From NCBI GenBank assembly GCA_905221605.1, contig CAJNDS010000333.1, positions 23,501 to 87,500 of the forward strand: a DNA stretch of 64,000 nt. The letters run 5' to 3'. Shown here in pieces: positions 50,301 to 61,700 of this stretch. This DNA comes from Symbiodinium natans (lineage: Eukaryota; Sar; Dinophyceae; Suessiales; Symbiodiniaceae). The position numbers were made by a program, and so were the translations under genes. The notes under the pieces were generated by a model. It made no database searches. It was not told the DNA's origin and worked only from the letters and a program-made list of their open reading frames with translations. The first letter of the stretch is position 1. Every line of letters begins with the position of its first letter.

Positions 50301-50553
50301 CTGCCACGGTCCAGCCTTGCCCAAGATTCGTTGTGACTTTGGCACGACCTGACTTGTTGACGTTGTGTGTGGTTCTGGCACAGCATGGCCCAGCCAAGCA
50401 TGGTCACTTTGCGGTGTGATTTGTGGCTGATGATGAGACTTCCAAATCATCTTTCGGGTCTGACGCTTTGTGAAGAACCTCATACCAGCTACTAGACCTG
50501 ATTCTGCCACGGTCCAGCCTTGCCCAAGATTCGTTGTGACTTTGGCACGACCT
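47366..50553. repeat. Satellite array, ~203-bp unit, about 16 copies
   Basis: Nearly identical units repeat head to tail. A typical unit runs from TTTGTGGCTGATGATGAG through CATACCAGCTACTAGACC to CACTTTGCGGTGTG. Most units are 203 bp; two are 207 bp because ATTCGTTGTG is replaced by ATACGTTGATTGTG (near 47680 and 48497), exactly 816 bp apart. Variants (CCACATC/CCAAATC, GATGATG/GATTATG, GACGTTG/GACATGG) recur with the same spacing, so the left half has a four-unit higher-order period. The 68- and 103-codon minus-strand ORFs repeat because the unit is open, and they shift frame each unit (203 is not divisible by 3). The array ends 265 bp before the sulfatase start. Confidence 0.97.
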
Positions 50554-50818
50554 ATTTGGTCATGATGAGGGGTTCTGCACTGACCTGTTTAGTCATTATG
50601 GAAATTCTGGAATTTGTGCGTTGGCTCAGACATGCAAGTGGAGCATGAAGACATTTCGATCAAGCTTTCGGCACCCGCCATTCCAGGAACACAGGGCGTG
50701 TTGTGCACGGCTGAGCTCAAAGCGCAAGGACACATGGACGATCATGCCCTGACAGCGTATCCGAATTCTCCCAACAAAGTGAGAGGCTTGTAGTGAACAA
50801 ATGACTCAAGTACTTGCC

Positions 50819-53800
50819 ATGCCGCTCCGGAGACCCATCCTTTTCCTTGTTCTGGCCTTGCAGCAGACCAACGCGTTGGCCTTAGATGTATGGAGTAGAG
50901 CGGCGAACTTCTAGCAAAGCAGAAGTGAGCAACTCATTCAAGACAGCCTTGTTTAACGTGGCCTCAGGCTGAAGCTGCATCCGTCAAGCCTCACATCATC
51001 CATATCTTGGCTGATGACTTTGGCTGGGCTGACATTGGCTGCCTGTCTGCAATCTGTGCACTGGTCTTACGAGTCTTCCATGGGTGGAGCCTCGTGACTG
51101 GAACATGGCCGCCTTGCCAGCAATCGAAGACTCGCGTTGTGAATAGATGTGAGACCCTACAATGCAGACCAGTGTCAAAAATGAAGGTGAACCTTGAGGC
51201 AAGGAAGCCTCGTGAGTTTACAAGTCTCCCAAGAACATCATTTCACGGCCCATCTCCCTGAGCCCAAACCCCAAAACCCCTGCAAACGAAGACGACGCGA
51301 CACCACATTCAAAACAACTCAGAAAATCTGAACGGACGACTGCAGCAGACTGCAGCTGACACAGAGAAGGCTACAGCGACTGGTGTTCATTTGTGAGAAT
51401 TCTGACTTCCCCCAAGCTGGATGCTACCCAGTAACAAGCTGTGCGGTCGGAGAGTTCCTCAAAGCCTAGATCCACCCTAAACCTGTAATGCTCTCAAACC
51501 GTTTGTGCAATCCTTCAACCACTTAGGTCTTTGAACATTTCAAAAACCGAACTCTGCCGTTAAACTTGTGTGCCGGTACATGCCCGTACCCTCGTAATTC
51601 CGAGTGTGTCAAAGCGGTTGTTTCAGCTTCGGATGCATGAGCAATTCCGCATTTTGTTCTGCTTCGGCTGAGGTTACCATCGTGAAACGAGAGATTCTGA
51701 TGTCCAGACGCCCAACTTGGATGCGCTGGCAAAGCACTTGCCTCAGTCCTCAAAAGCTGTACTAAACTGGCTGCGATTTGGCCTTCGGTAATCACATCGG
51801 GTGGGGGGGGGGGTTAAAATGATCGGTCGCCAACCTTTCCACGTGTGCTGCATGGCCACAACCACAGCCTGAGCTTGCAAATCAGCCCAAATATAAACCG
51901 GGCATCCTGAAGCCCGAAAGGTTTTTAAATGCCGGATCCCTGAACAAAGGTTTGTTAATCCTAGAACCCTAGTTAACCCCCAGAGCCCGATCCCAGACCA
52001 GCGCCTCCGAGACGGCACGAAAGCTGCAAACCCAAAGCTGCAAACCCCAAGCCTGCTTTGGCATCGTTTTCCACGCCAGCGCCACCTCCTCTGCACGGAG
52101 CTTGCGCAACTCATAGTACTATGACACCGCGGAGCAGTTCCGCCCTGCCATGTTTATTTTCGGACATGCTGGGGAAAAGATCTGCCCGATTGCACGGCCT
52201 GCATTTCTCTAAGCGGGGCTGGGTGGGCTGGGGGAAGGGCGACAACCGTGCAACTTTTGGGCGGTCGGGTCTCCTTATCTTAAAAGTCATGCAAATCAAG
52301 AGAGCTTCTCAACGAAAACATTCCTGCATTTCTCTCTAGTCTGGCAAGGGTCTCCCACAGCCGCTTGAAGCCGTTTGGAGCCACTTGAAAACAACGATTT
52401 TCTAGTTGCAGTTGACAAATCCTGGCAATGCAGAAAAATACAGGCAGGCGTGGGACAACGGGTGGGCCGGGTGGCCTGGTGCGGACATCCCCGGCTCCTC
52501 ATTCAGGATTCCGGGATGATCTCGGTGACGAAACGGGGCTTGTTGGCTGTTTGTGGTCTTGGCTCAGACTCTTAAACCAACCATCCTGGGCTACGGAGCA
52601 AGCAGAAGTACGTAGTCCCCCAAAGCAGATCACGCACCGCTTGCAAGAATCTTAAATGTGCTCGAGCCAATGCGGCTGTGCACCTTTTAATTTGTTGACA
52701 GCTTGGCTCATGTGCAGGTCCGGAATCGAGTTGGACCGCTTCTATACCTACCAATTCTGTTCTCCGGCACGAAGTGCAATCCAGACCGGACGGAATCCTA
52801 TTCACGTGAATGTTCAAAATGTTAATCCAGAATGCAAGAACCCTCGGGACGTGCAGGGTGGGTTTCAAGGAGTCCCGGTGAGCATGACCGGGGTGGCAAG
52901 CCACTTGCGTGCTGCCGGCTACCGAACGCATCTGGTCGGAAAGTGGGACATAGGTATGGCAACGGCTTCGCATCATCCCAAAGCTCGCGGCTACGACAGC
53001 TGGCTGGGATACTGGCATCACAGCAATGATTATTGGCAACACACCGTTGACCACTGTGGAGTTCACAAGATGAGGGATCTTTGGCTCTACAATGCAAGCT
53101 ACGATGGTCCGGCATGGGAGCTTGCAAACGGCGCCTCATGCTCCCAAGAGAATCAGAGTCCACCGAATGAGACGTGTGTGTATGAAGAATCTCTTCTCAC
53201 CGGTGCTGTCAAGAATGTGATTCGGGAGCACGACCTATCCATACCGCTCTTTCTCTTCTGGTCGATGCATTTGGTCCACATGCCGCTGCAAGTGCCTACT
53301 GCTTATGAGCAAAAGATGCTCGGATCAATGCGCAATGATTTCATCTTTTTTGCAGATGCACGGTGAGTTGGAGTGGAAGTAGGGTTCAGCCATCCACCGG
53401 AGGTTTGCATTTGTCAAGGAGAAGCACCGGCGTTTGCTGCATGCTATGGTGAACTATATGGACGAGCAGGTCGGGGAGGTGATGCAGTTGCTCAAGGCAC
53501 CGAACACCTCCCAGTCATGCACATGTCGGCTTATCAAGCAGCTCATGATTCTGATTTGAGCATTCGTGCCGGGGCCAACGCCGAAACAACCAGAACATCT
53601 TCCCCAGTTCGACGTAATTTTAACGCTACGCGACCCGCCTCGGCCCGGCTCAGCGCATCCGCGTGAGCATGGTGATTCCGCAGCGCCCAAGTCGCTGGAC
53701 CCCAAGCAATAAGGGTTGGGTTTAGGGTTTAGGGTTCCGGGTTTATGGTTTATGGTTTTGGGGCTTAGGGTTGAGGGTTAGTTAAGGGTTGAGGGCTGAG

Positions 53801-53856
53801 GGCTCAAGGTTCACGGTTTCGGGTTTAGGGTTTTTGGGTGTGAGGGGTGGCAGGAC

Positions 53857-53887
<31 letters not shown>

Positions 53888-54125
53888 GGGGTGAGGGGGC
53901 GGGGTGAGGGGTGGGAAGGGGGCGCCCTGCAGGGCGGGGCTTCAACTGCCCCTGGTCCTGGCGAACTGTCCGCTTTCAGATTGTGGTCGCCCACGGGGGA
54001 TACAATTGGGTTTGGGCTTGGGGGGAGGATTTGGTTCGGCCCCTCGGCGGATAAGGGTTGGGTTTAGGGTTTAGGGTTGATGGTTAAGGGTTTAGTTTAG
54101 GGTTCAGGGTATAGGGTCGAGGGTC

Positions 54126-54170
<45 letters not shown>

Positions 54171-57100
54171 TGCTTAGGGCTTAAGGTTTAGGGTTTAGGG
54201 GTTTCAAGGTTCAAGATTCAGGGTTTAGTGGATAGGATTCGTGCAACCTAATGCATCCCCGGCAGTGCTCACACCAGTTGAGCCTCGGGCCCTCAAGCCA
54301 GAGCGTCCCGCGCCAGGAAAAGCAACCAACCGTCAGGCTGTGGCAGCTTTTGGGATTGGCTCACGGGAGGGGACGGGGGGTGGAAGTAGGGTGGGGGGGG
54401 GTGGGGGGGGTGGGGGGGGGGGGGTTGGGGGGCCGGGCTTCAACTGCCTCTAATCCTGGCGAACCATCCACGTGCAGAGGGATGGTTGCCTAGGGGTACC
54501 CATTTCAGGTATCTTAGGGGTCCGATAGGGGGGTGCCTGTTCTGACAACCTATACACCTTCGGCCCGAGGCCTCGGCGGATATGAGAAGACTTTCTCCGC
54601 AACAGCGAGATCCCGAATACATCTGCATACATCCTTTCGGGCTCAGTAGCGAGAGAATATGGGAGAATGTTGTGTTGTGTTGTCTTCGGCCATGAGAAAA
54701 CACATGAAGTTCGCGAATGGGCATCTTTCGTGAGACGATGTGGTCCTAAAACCTTGTTCGTTGAACAAATAAAGAGGCATTATCTATCTTTTGGCTTCAA
54801 CGAGAGCTAGAATTATGTTTTCTCAGTTGCAAGTTTGCTTAACATTAGAACACCTTATTCTTCTAGACCCCTGGTAGACAAATCTTATCTAGCTTCTGAT
54901 TCTGGCATCGGAAGAGAAGAGCTCTTCGCTAAATGAATCTGAGGAAGACAGGCGTCACACTTTCGACCAAGTCTCGTTGATTTCTTTTTGGGCGCTGTTT
55001 TTGAATGGACATGTTTGTGCTAGTTTTACGAGTATGTCTGCATTTAAACAATGCTGACAGGGGCCTCGGACCCGTGCTGATAAAGATGTCGCAACTTGTC
55101 GTGGCATAGCGCCGAACGCTTGTTATTTGGATCGCTGATGAAAATGCAAGCAGGTCAACGGCAGGGGACGCAATACTTCCTTTTGGATCAATCTTTAATT
55201 ATTCTGACTTCGATTGCACGTAGCCTTTTTTCAGCAAGCTCCTCTTTTTGGCATTCTTGGTGAAGACTCCAATTTCACACTAGCCCGCTTAAGCACACCT
55301 GCCTGCGCATGCTGGGCATGTATGCTCTGACAGGAGAGGGAGATGTGGAATCAAAGCCTTGTTGTCTTTCACAGCGACAACGGCGGCGAGATCATGGGTG
55401 CTGGCATATGCGGAGGCAACAATTGGCCCTTGCGTGGAGGCAGGGCCAGTTGGTGTGGAGATTGAGGGAGCCAGCAGCCGTGCAGCCCGTGAGAGTGTAC
55501 CATAGTGTACAAATGCACGGCACAAGGTAAGTTCTCCAACTTCGAGGGCGGAATCCGTTCCTTGGCCATTCCACGGGAGGTGAAGAGCTTTTTGTGGTGA
55601 GCTGTGCTGAGGTGTCAATGCCTTCGTGACAGGTGGGCTTGTTCCACCGTTTCGCCGCTTCCTGAGAACGAACCGGAAATAGCCGCTCTGAGCTGGCATG
55701 TTTTTGGCCCCTTCATTTTCACATTCACATTCCGAGTACCCCGCTCCCTTCCTTCTCGTCATTCCCGACTTGACTAGCAGCTACTACAGAGCCCCTTGTT
55801 TCAGGCGAGAACTCGTCAATCTTGTTTTTTTCAAATGGTCCAATCATTCCTTCATCACATGCTTCCAGCCTGGAGGCATTTGCCTGGGAGCTCAGTGGCC
55901 CTGATGGTAGTTTGTTCTGGCACACCCTTGTATTGCGAATGAGAGCTTTGCACTTCGTTCCGGTACTGGTTGCACTTCTTTCGGATCAGGTCGTGGTACG
56001 CGAGATGAGGGCTTTGCTGCAGCATGGGATTGGACTCTTTGCCTAAAGCTTGTCAGCTCAGGGGATCCGGGGGAGGGGAGCGTGCTCGGCCTCCGCTTCA
56101 GGTATGCCACCTACGCGGCGTTGGCTGGGGTGGATCCCTTCGATCATCAGGCGGCGGCAGCTGGGCTGCCACCACATGATTCGCTGGTGGCTTGGATGCT
56201 ATTGAGAGTCAACTAGGCGTTTCACTGCTGCTGCTTTACCAGCTGCTGCAACATGCGACAGAAGAAAGCAGCATGGACAATAGAAGGACAAGATTGCCAA
56301 ATCACGTACTGTCAGCCGCTGCAGCCCAGTCCGCCGGCATGCGCCGACCTAGGCCAGCCCAAAGACACACAATTCGCTGTGCAACACAGACCACTTGTTT
56401 CCCTCGCATAGGTGCAGGCCATGTGCAAAGAGAGGCGGGTGCAAGTTGCTGTAAGATTTGTGGGCGCCGTGCTTTCACGCTTTGCAAGTGCCTAGAATCG
56501 TAATAAGTGTCAATGCTTTCCATATCTTGTAGGCAGGATGCAGGATGTAGTTGTTTCGAAGGAACCGGATGGGAAAGCCAAAGAATACCCCTTGCTTTGC
56601 TGCAGCTGAGAACCTGTGGCCGTGGCTGTCCGGAGCAACTGCGCGGTCACCACGTCAGGAACATGGCAGAAGTTTGAGCGGCGTGGTGCAGCTCATTGCC
56701 CTGCCATTGACTACCTGCTGAGGGGTTTCAGTTCGTAAGCAGACGGGGCCACATCTGAGAGACGGTAATGTATTCATTGTCACGGGATCCATGTGGGCAG
56801 ACGGCACACATGGATGATGCAGGAAGTCATCATCGGCGAAACATCTTCATCAACCCCGAACAGTGATGGCAAGACCTTCGTTGGCGGAGTCATCCACGGC
56901 AGGCTCTGGCACGGGCCAATACTCGTACCTGTCTGCAGGAGAAAGACATGTAGTCCCGTTGTTTGGGTTCTCACAGTGTACTGGATGAACGACAACATGC
57001 TGGCTGCTGGTGACGCATGCCACCGGTGCCTTGCACCTGCTCCCCAACCCCGTGTCACAAGTCGATGTTCGCCAGCTTAAAGCTAACCCAAGCAGGGCGA

Positions 57101-58266
57101 GCGCCCTGAACAAATTACGCCGCAACTTGACCTATGAAATCCGGCTTGTGCAACATACCCGTGTTCAACAGTGTGTTTGTGGGGTACCCACTGCTTTTTC
57201 CCAGTCTCTGCTACAGGTGTCTCTGGATCTTTCTGATCACACCCCGTCACAGGTACAAGCTGCTCGTGGGCGTGGATGCACGGAAATGGAATTCTATGGG
57301 TCTTCGTCAGCAGGTGAGTCAAAACGTGCCTCAGCTTTCAAGTCGCACGGGGAGCCAGGGCTCAACAAGGCATCGAATCTTTTTTGTTTCCCATACATGT
57401 TTGTTACGCGAACTGAGCGAGAGACAGCAAAGAATGATGTGTGAGGTGATGACTGGGCCGCACTGGCCAAACACAAGCAGCCACCTAGTGCCGTGGCATT
57501 GGTCTTACGGTCGCTTAAGGTGTATTCTCACGTGTCTTGTTTCAACAGTTCCAGCCCATGTGCTTATGCTGAGGTGCCGCTTCTGCACCCACGTCGCTGT
57601 GGACGAGATCCGCAACATGGATGCCTCTTTGCGCCTTGCTTGCCACAATCGAAGTTACTTGTCCTGTGTACAGCAATGCTGGGCTTGCACATGCGGCTTT
57701 ATGATTGGCCTAGAGGACTGGGCACCACAAAGCTGTTTTAACAGTATGCAATTGCTAGTAGCATGGACGTGGCGATTGGCTACTCACAAGGACATTTTCG
57801 AAGATCCCAGTGAATCTACATCGACACTTGGGTATGCACTACCTTGGTCTTTGTTGTTTCAGAACTTTCTAACGCTGGATGTGCAAGTAGAGCCGTTTGT
57901 GCAAGGCTTGCTGCCGATATGCCAGATGTGTTCCACGAAATGTTGTCACGAGTGGACGAGCTGCAGAAGACCGTTTACTCCCCAATTAGGGGCTACAAGA
58001 GTGCGGCCGCGTGTCACAAAGCCAAGACTCAGTACCATGGTTACTTGGTTTCAGTTTGCCCGCTCGAGCATGTGCGATGGACATCTTCACTTCCACTCAT
58101 GCCAGCCTTCAGAGTGCGAGTGCACATGCAGATGTACATTTGTGACAGGTGTCGTTTAATCCAGGTTGTTGCTAGCTGCGATTCGTCGGAGAGTCCAGTC
58201 CGCGTCCGAGGCTATTGGGGGCCATGGCTGCTGAATGACTTCAATGCAAGCGACATTATAGTTTAG
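50819..58266 (+). CDS. Secreted arylsulfatase, complete 18-exon gene
   Basis: Exons: 50819-50887, 50968-51037, 51673-51733, 52718-53362, 53403-53496, 55334-55439, 55527-55556, 55612-55656, 55990-56032, 56102-56186, 56611-56658, 56823-56902, 57253-57313, 57446-57487, 57574-57630, 57791-57822, 57906-58039, 58211-58266. They total 1758 bases, 585 residues, with every phase consistent. Residues 1-21 form a signal peptide (RRPILFLVLALQQTNALA). Family landmarks: ADDFGWAD (metal ligands D39, D40), CSPARSAIQTGR (C81, expected to become formylglycine), GKWD (141-144), HMPLQVP (H254), SDNGG (D328, N329), LRGGK (K350), then NFEGGIRVNAFVTGG, WDWYATYAALAGVDP and GYWGPWL at the end. Length and order match arylsulfatase B/I/J-type enzymes, which hydrolyse sulfate esters, so a secretory or lysosomal location is inferred. 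Donors are seven GT, seven GC, three GA; 16 of 17 acceptors are AG|G (exon 11 uses AG|A). Confidence 0.95.
53707..54235. repeat. Degenerate TTTAGGG telomere-like arrays inside a sulfatase intron
   Basis: Two blocks, about 53707-53840 and 54050-54235, consist of GGGTTTAGGG, GGGTTGAGGG and GGGCTTAGGG units: imperfect heptamers of the plant-type TTTAGGG repeat used by dinoflagellate telomeres. They are separated by a poly-G tract and a copy of the dispersed G-run repeat. All lie in intron 5 (53497-55333) of the arylsulfatase gene. Confidence 0.85.
53855..54010. repeat. Dispersed repeat with G-run head, copy 2
   Basis: A run of more than 25 G (53859-53887) is followed by G-rich sequence and the core CTTCAACTGCCCCTGGTCCT, then GGCGAACTGTCCGCTTTCAG and GTCGCCCACGGGGG. 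It is closely similar to 54420-54500 and more distantly to 11990-12075. Confidence 0.65.
54355..54580. repeat. Dispersed repeat with G-run head, copy 3
   Basis: G-runs at 54360-54425 are followed by CTTCAACTGCCTCTAATCCT, GGCGAACCATCCACGTGCAG and CCTTCGGCCCGAGGCCTCGG, the last also present in copy 1 (about 12113-12130). It lies in the same sulfatase intron as copy 2. Confidence 0.65.
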
Positions 58267-58777
58267 TGGCGCAAGCTCTTTTGCGAAGCAATGAGCATCC
58301 CAACGTGGATTTGCAGTCATCTGCTTCGCTTGGATGTAGATGGATGGCAGCTCCATGGTACAAGTCCGGTCGGTCAGGCCGCTCCTTTGCGCCTTGCGCT
58401 TGCACTGAATTGTCGTGCTGGCGAAACCAAGTGCGCTGTGCATGAGGTGGCATTCTGCAAGTTTGCACAGTTCCGCGGAAATATGTCTTTGGCAACTTCA
58501 TGAATTCACCTGGCTTCCGTAACAAAATGCTGCATGGCAGTTGGCTCCAGGCCCCAGAAGATTGACTTGGTAAAGATGAACCACAACGAGCATGTGTTTT
58601 TCTTTGTCGCAAGTCTCCTCGCCGCTCTCAGAACAAGTAACTAGAATGACAAGAACTGCCACAATGGAGCAGCGGCCTTGCAGCCTCACTGTTCAGAAAA
58701 GAGTTCGGTCAGATTCGGGTCAGATTTATTTTTGCCGGTAGTCTCCAGGCACTCCGCGGGCCCGCGGGGTGCGAGCC

Positions 58778-61700
58778 ATGACCTATGGGGACACTCCTTT
58801 CCACCGGCATCTGCTAGCTATCAGTGCGGAGTATGAACGGCTTTCTGTGGAGAACACCGAGCTCAGAAAAGAGCTGCTAAGAGGCATTGGCATGCAACTG
58901 ATGTGCGCGGTGGGAGGTTCTTGCTTCAGCATTCTGAAAGATGGCTCAGCAGCTCTGCGCAACTCTAGATGCATTCATGCAACCGACATCACGAAACCCT
59001 GTTTAGGGGGCTTCAGACATCAGGGCGGCCCAAGGGTACGGTAGCAGCATCATTTTGCCGGCCGCACCCTCACAAAACCAAAGCGAAGTTATGTTGATTT
59101 TTTGCAGAAGTTTCGGATGTTATTGGAGGTTTGTTGTTTGTTGCGAGACTCTGAGACGGGTCTCCACAGGTTTGCCCCCCGTTGGTCAGAGTTTTTGGTT
59201 TACGGCATGTTCTGTCAAATAATTCATCTCAGAGTTGTCAGAAGCTTCCTTCAGCCCCGATCCGAGCGGGTGAGCCTTTTGTGAGGTTGTGTGTTCTCGC
59301 TGCCCACTAATAAGCAAGCAAAGCGGCCTTGTGCTGCCGGATTGCGTGCAAGTTTGTTTTGGTCGTTTCCATACCCGTGGCCCTCGATGCAAGATGGTTA
59401 GATTCCCCTTCCGGCAGAGTACCCCTGGAATGCTCACCCTCCAGATCCATGCCGTAGAGAATCCCTGCAGAGCACACCCCAGATATCTCCACACTGTACG
59501 CACATGCCACATGCTCACTTCAAGATGATCCTTACAGATCTGGCAAAATGGTCGAGTTTTGGGATGTTCAAGGACAACTCACCTGAAGGATTGCCAGCGC
59601 ATCCTTGGCTTACGAAGACTGCAGGAGCACCCCAACGGGACTAAACGTGTGAACCGCCAAGGATGCATGGAACAGCGCTGTTTCATCGCTTGCGACATGA
59701 AGACCACGTGCCGTGCTTGTGATGAGCAAGCCTGGGCGAATGTGAGTTTCCAGGGTTACTAGCTCATCAGGTCAGACTAGATTAGATTGCTTGTTTCACA
59801 GACCAATTGTTCAGAGCACCATGAGAGACTTCAAATGTCATCCGAGGAAGCTCCACCTTTGCAGCCAGTGACTGCCTACGTAGCTACTCCGTCAACCTCG
59901 CTGTCCTTGGACTTGCCTGGAGTAATCAGGAACGAGTGCACCCTGTCATTGATTTCAGGAGCAAATGGTTCCCCAAGTCACCGGAGGTATCATCAAACCG
60001 AAGCATAGCGAAACATTTGTTTGCCGGTGAAACCAGGCTTGATTTTTGCAGTTGTTGACTCTGCACTTCGTCAGTTGTCCTGTTGTAAATTGTCTTGCGC
60101 CGCAAGTTGGGCGTGTTTTCGCTGGCTGCACGAGCCTGCTGCGTGCCCTGCAACAGTTTCTAGTTTGCAGCTCAGGGATTCCAAACTCCCTCAAGGAAGA
60201 AGGACGCAGCTTGGCAGACAGTGAAATCCTCCGTTTGGAGGTTCTTGGCCTGTCCAGAAGCTTCGCCCGTACAGAGAAGCGCAGTGAAACAATGTCTTTT
60301 GCGTTCAGATAGAGAGCAGCTGAACTCAGGGGACAAAGTGCCAAATGGCAGTCCGCGACGAATCAGTAATGACTGTGTGAAGAGCACTGGAAGCAAGCTG
60401 AAGCGGCAGAGCCTTGGTTTGAGCTGGCAACGGTTCGCCAACCCTCGACCTGACAAGCTGTTTATCGTGAGTTCACCTCTGAGGAACACAGCAAGCATGA
60501 ATAAAGTCCCGATCGATGAAGAGGAGTCGGAGGACTGTTGAGGGTTTTGTCAGCTGTGGAGTCGGTCAAGCAGGCTGAGGGGTACTCAGTGATCTTCAGA
60601 ACCTGCAACTTCGCATGCCGTGAGGACAATTCAACCTTCCTGTTGCTCCTGGACATCGTTCCAGCTTGTGTGATCGTCTTGAGCGCCGCAATTGCGGGTC
60701 TCAGTCAAGACGTTGAGCCAGATCATGCGATATGGCAGGCAGGCCTTCCTTGAGGATCCTTCAACAGTTCTAAACTGCCTGTACCACGATTTGCCACATG
60801 CCCACTCTCGCAATGCCGAAGGTCTTGGAGATCGTCTTCACAGCTTTTTTCATTGGAGCTTCCCGGCGGCATAATAAATCATCATGGCTCCCGCAAAAAG
60901 ATTCTTCTTTCGCCACAGACCTTGATCCCTACTGTCGCATTTCGCGCTTCCAGCTTACCAACAGGGCCGGGTGTCAGGTTTATGGAAAGGGCATTGACGC
61001 AACGACTTGCGCCGTTTAACTTCTTGTCGTCGACTGTTGCGGCTTGAATAAACTAGACATGCAGCGCAGCCCGACAACGTGCAAGGCACCCTAGCACTGG
61101 CACTGCCTACAATGCAGTAGGTGAATCTGACACATGCATGCTGCATCAATCACAGTGCCGCCTACTGGTGCAAACAATGGCCCGGGCGTCTCTGATCTGC
61201 TTCTGACATCAACATTCCGGTGCAGTTGCCCGTCGGCACTTCCCTGTCCTGGTTATTCAAGCAACATTTCGGTACAATTGCCCACCGGAGCTTCCTGGCC
61301 AGTTTGTGAAGGCCAGATTGCGGTACAGTTGCTCGCCTGAGTCTCCTTGCTTGCGTATTAAGGCAACATTCCGTCACAGTTGCTCACCGGAATATCCCTT
61401 TCTGGCCAGCTTGTTGAACCAACATTATGCCAGTGTAGGCCCCAAACAGCGGGAGACCACGTGAGCCCAAAAGTCGAAAAGACGAAGACAGTTTCGCATT
61501 TCGCAAGCCCAGACGTCGAAAAATGTTCAATAACGTCAGTTAGGACGGCGAGCATGGCCACTTTGAGATTTTTTGTTTGGGGAATTGTGGACAACTGCGT
61601 GCTGGAGCGTTGGTGGACTGGCGTGCTTATTCCGTCAACATGCCGGTACAGTTGCCCGCCTGCCCCTTCTCGGCATGCGTTTAGGTCACATTCCAAAATC

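Noticed and set aside
47185-50510. Repeated 68- and 103-codon minus-strand ORFs, which could suggest a tandem gene family
   Set aside because: Unit length 203 is not a multiple of three, so each unit re-enters different frames and the ORFs simply overlap the satellite; no splice sites or domain.
47366-50553. CRISPR array
   Set aside because: Units are uniform tandem copies of about 203 bp with no short repeat/unique spacer pattern, and the window is eukaryotic.
53707-54235. True chromosome end (telomere)
   Set aside because: Repeats are degenerate, internal and flanked on both sides by exons of one intact gene.
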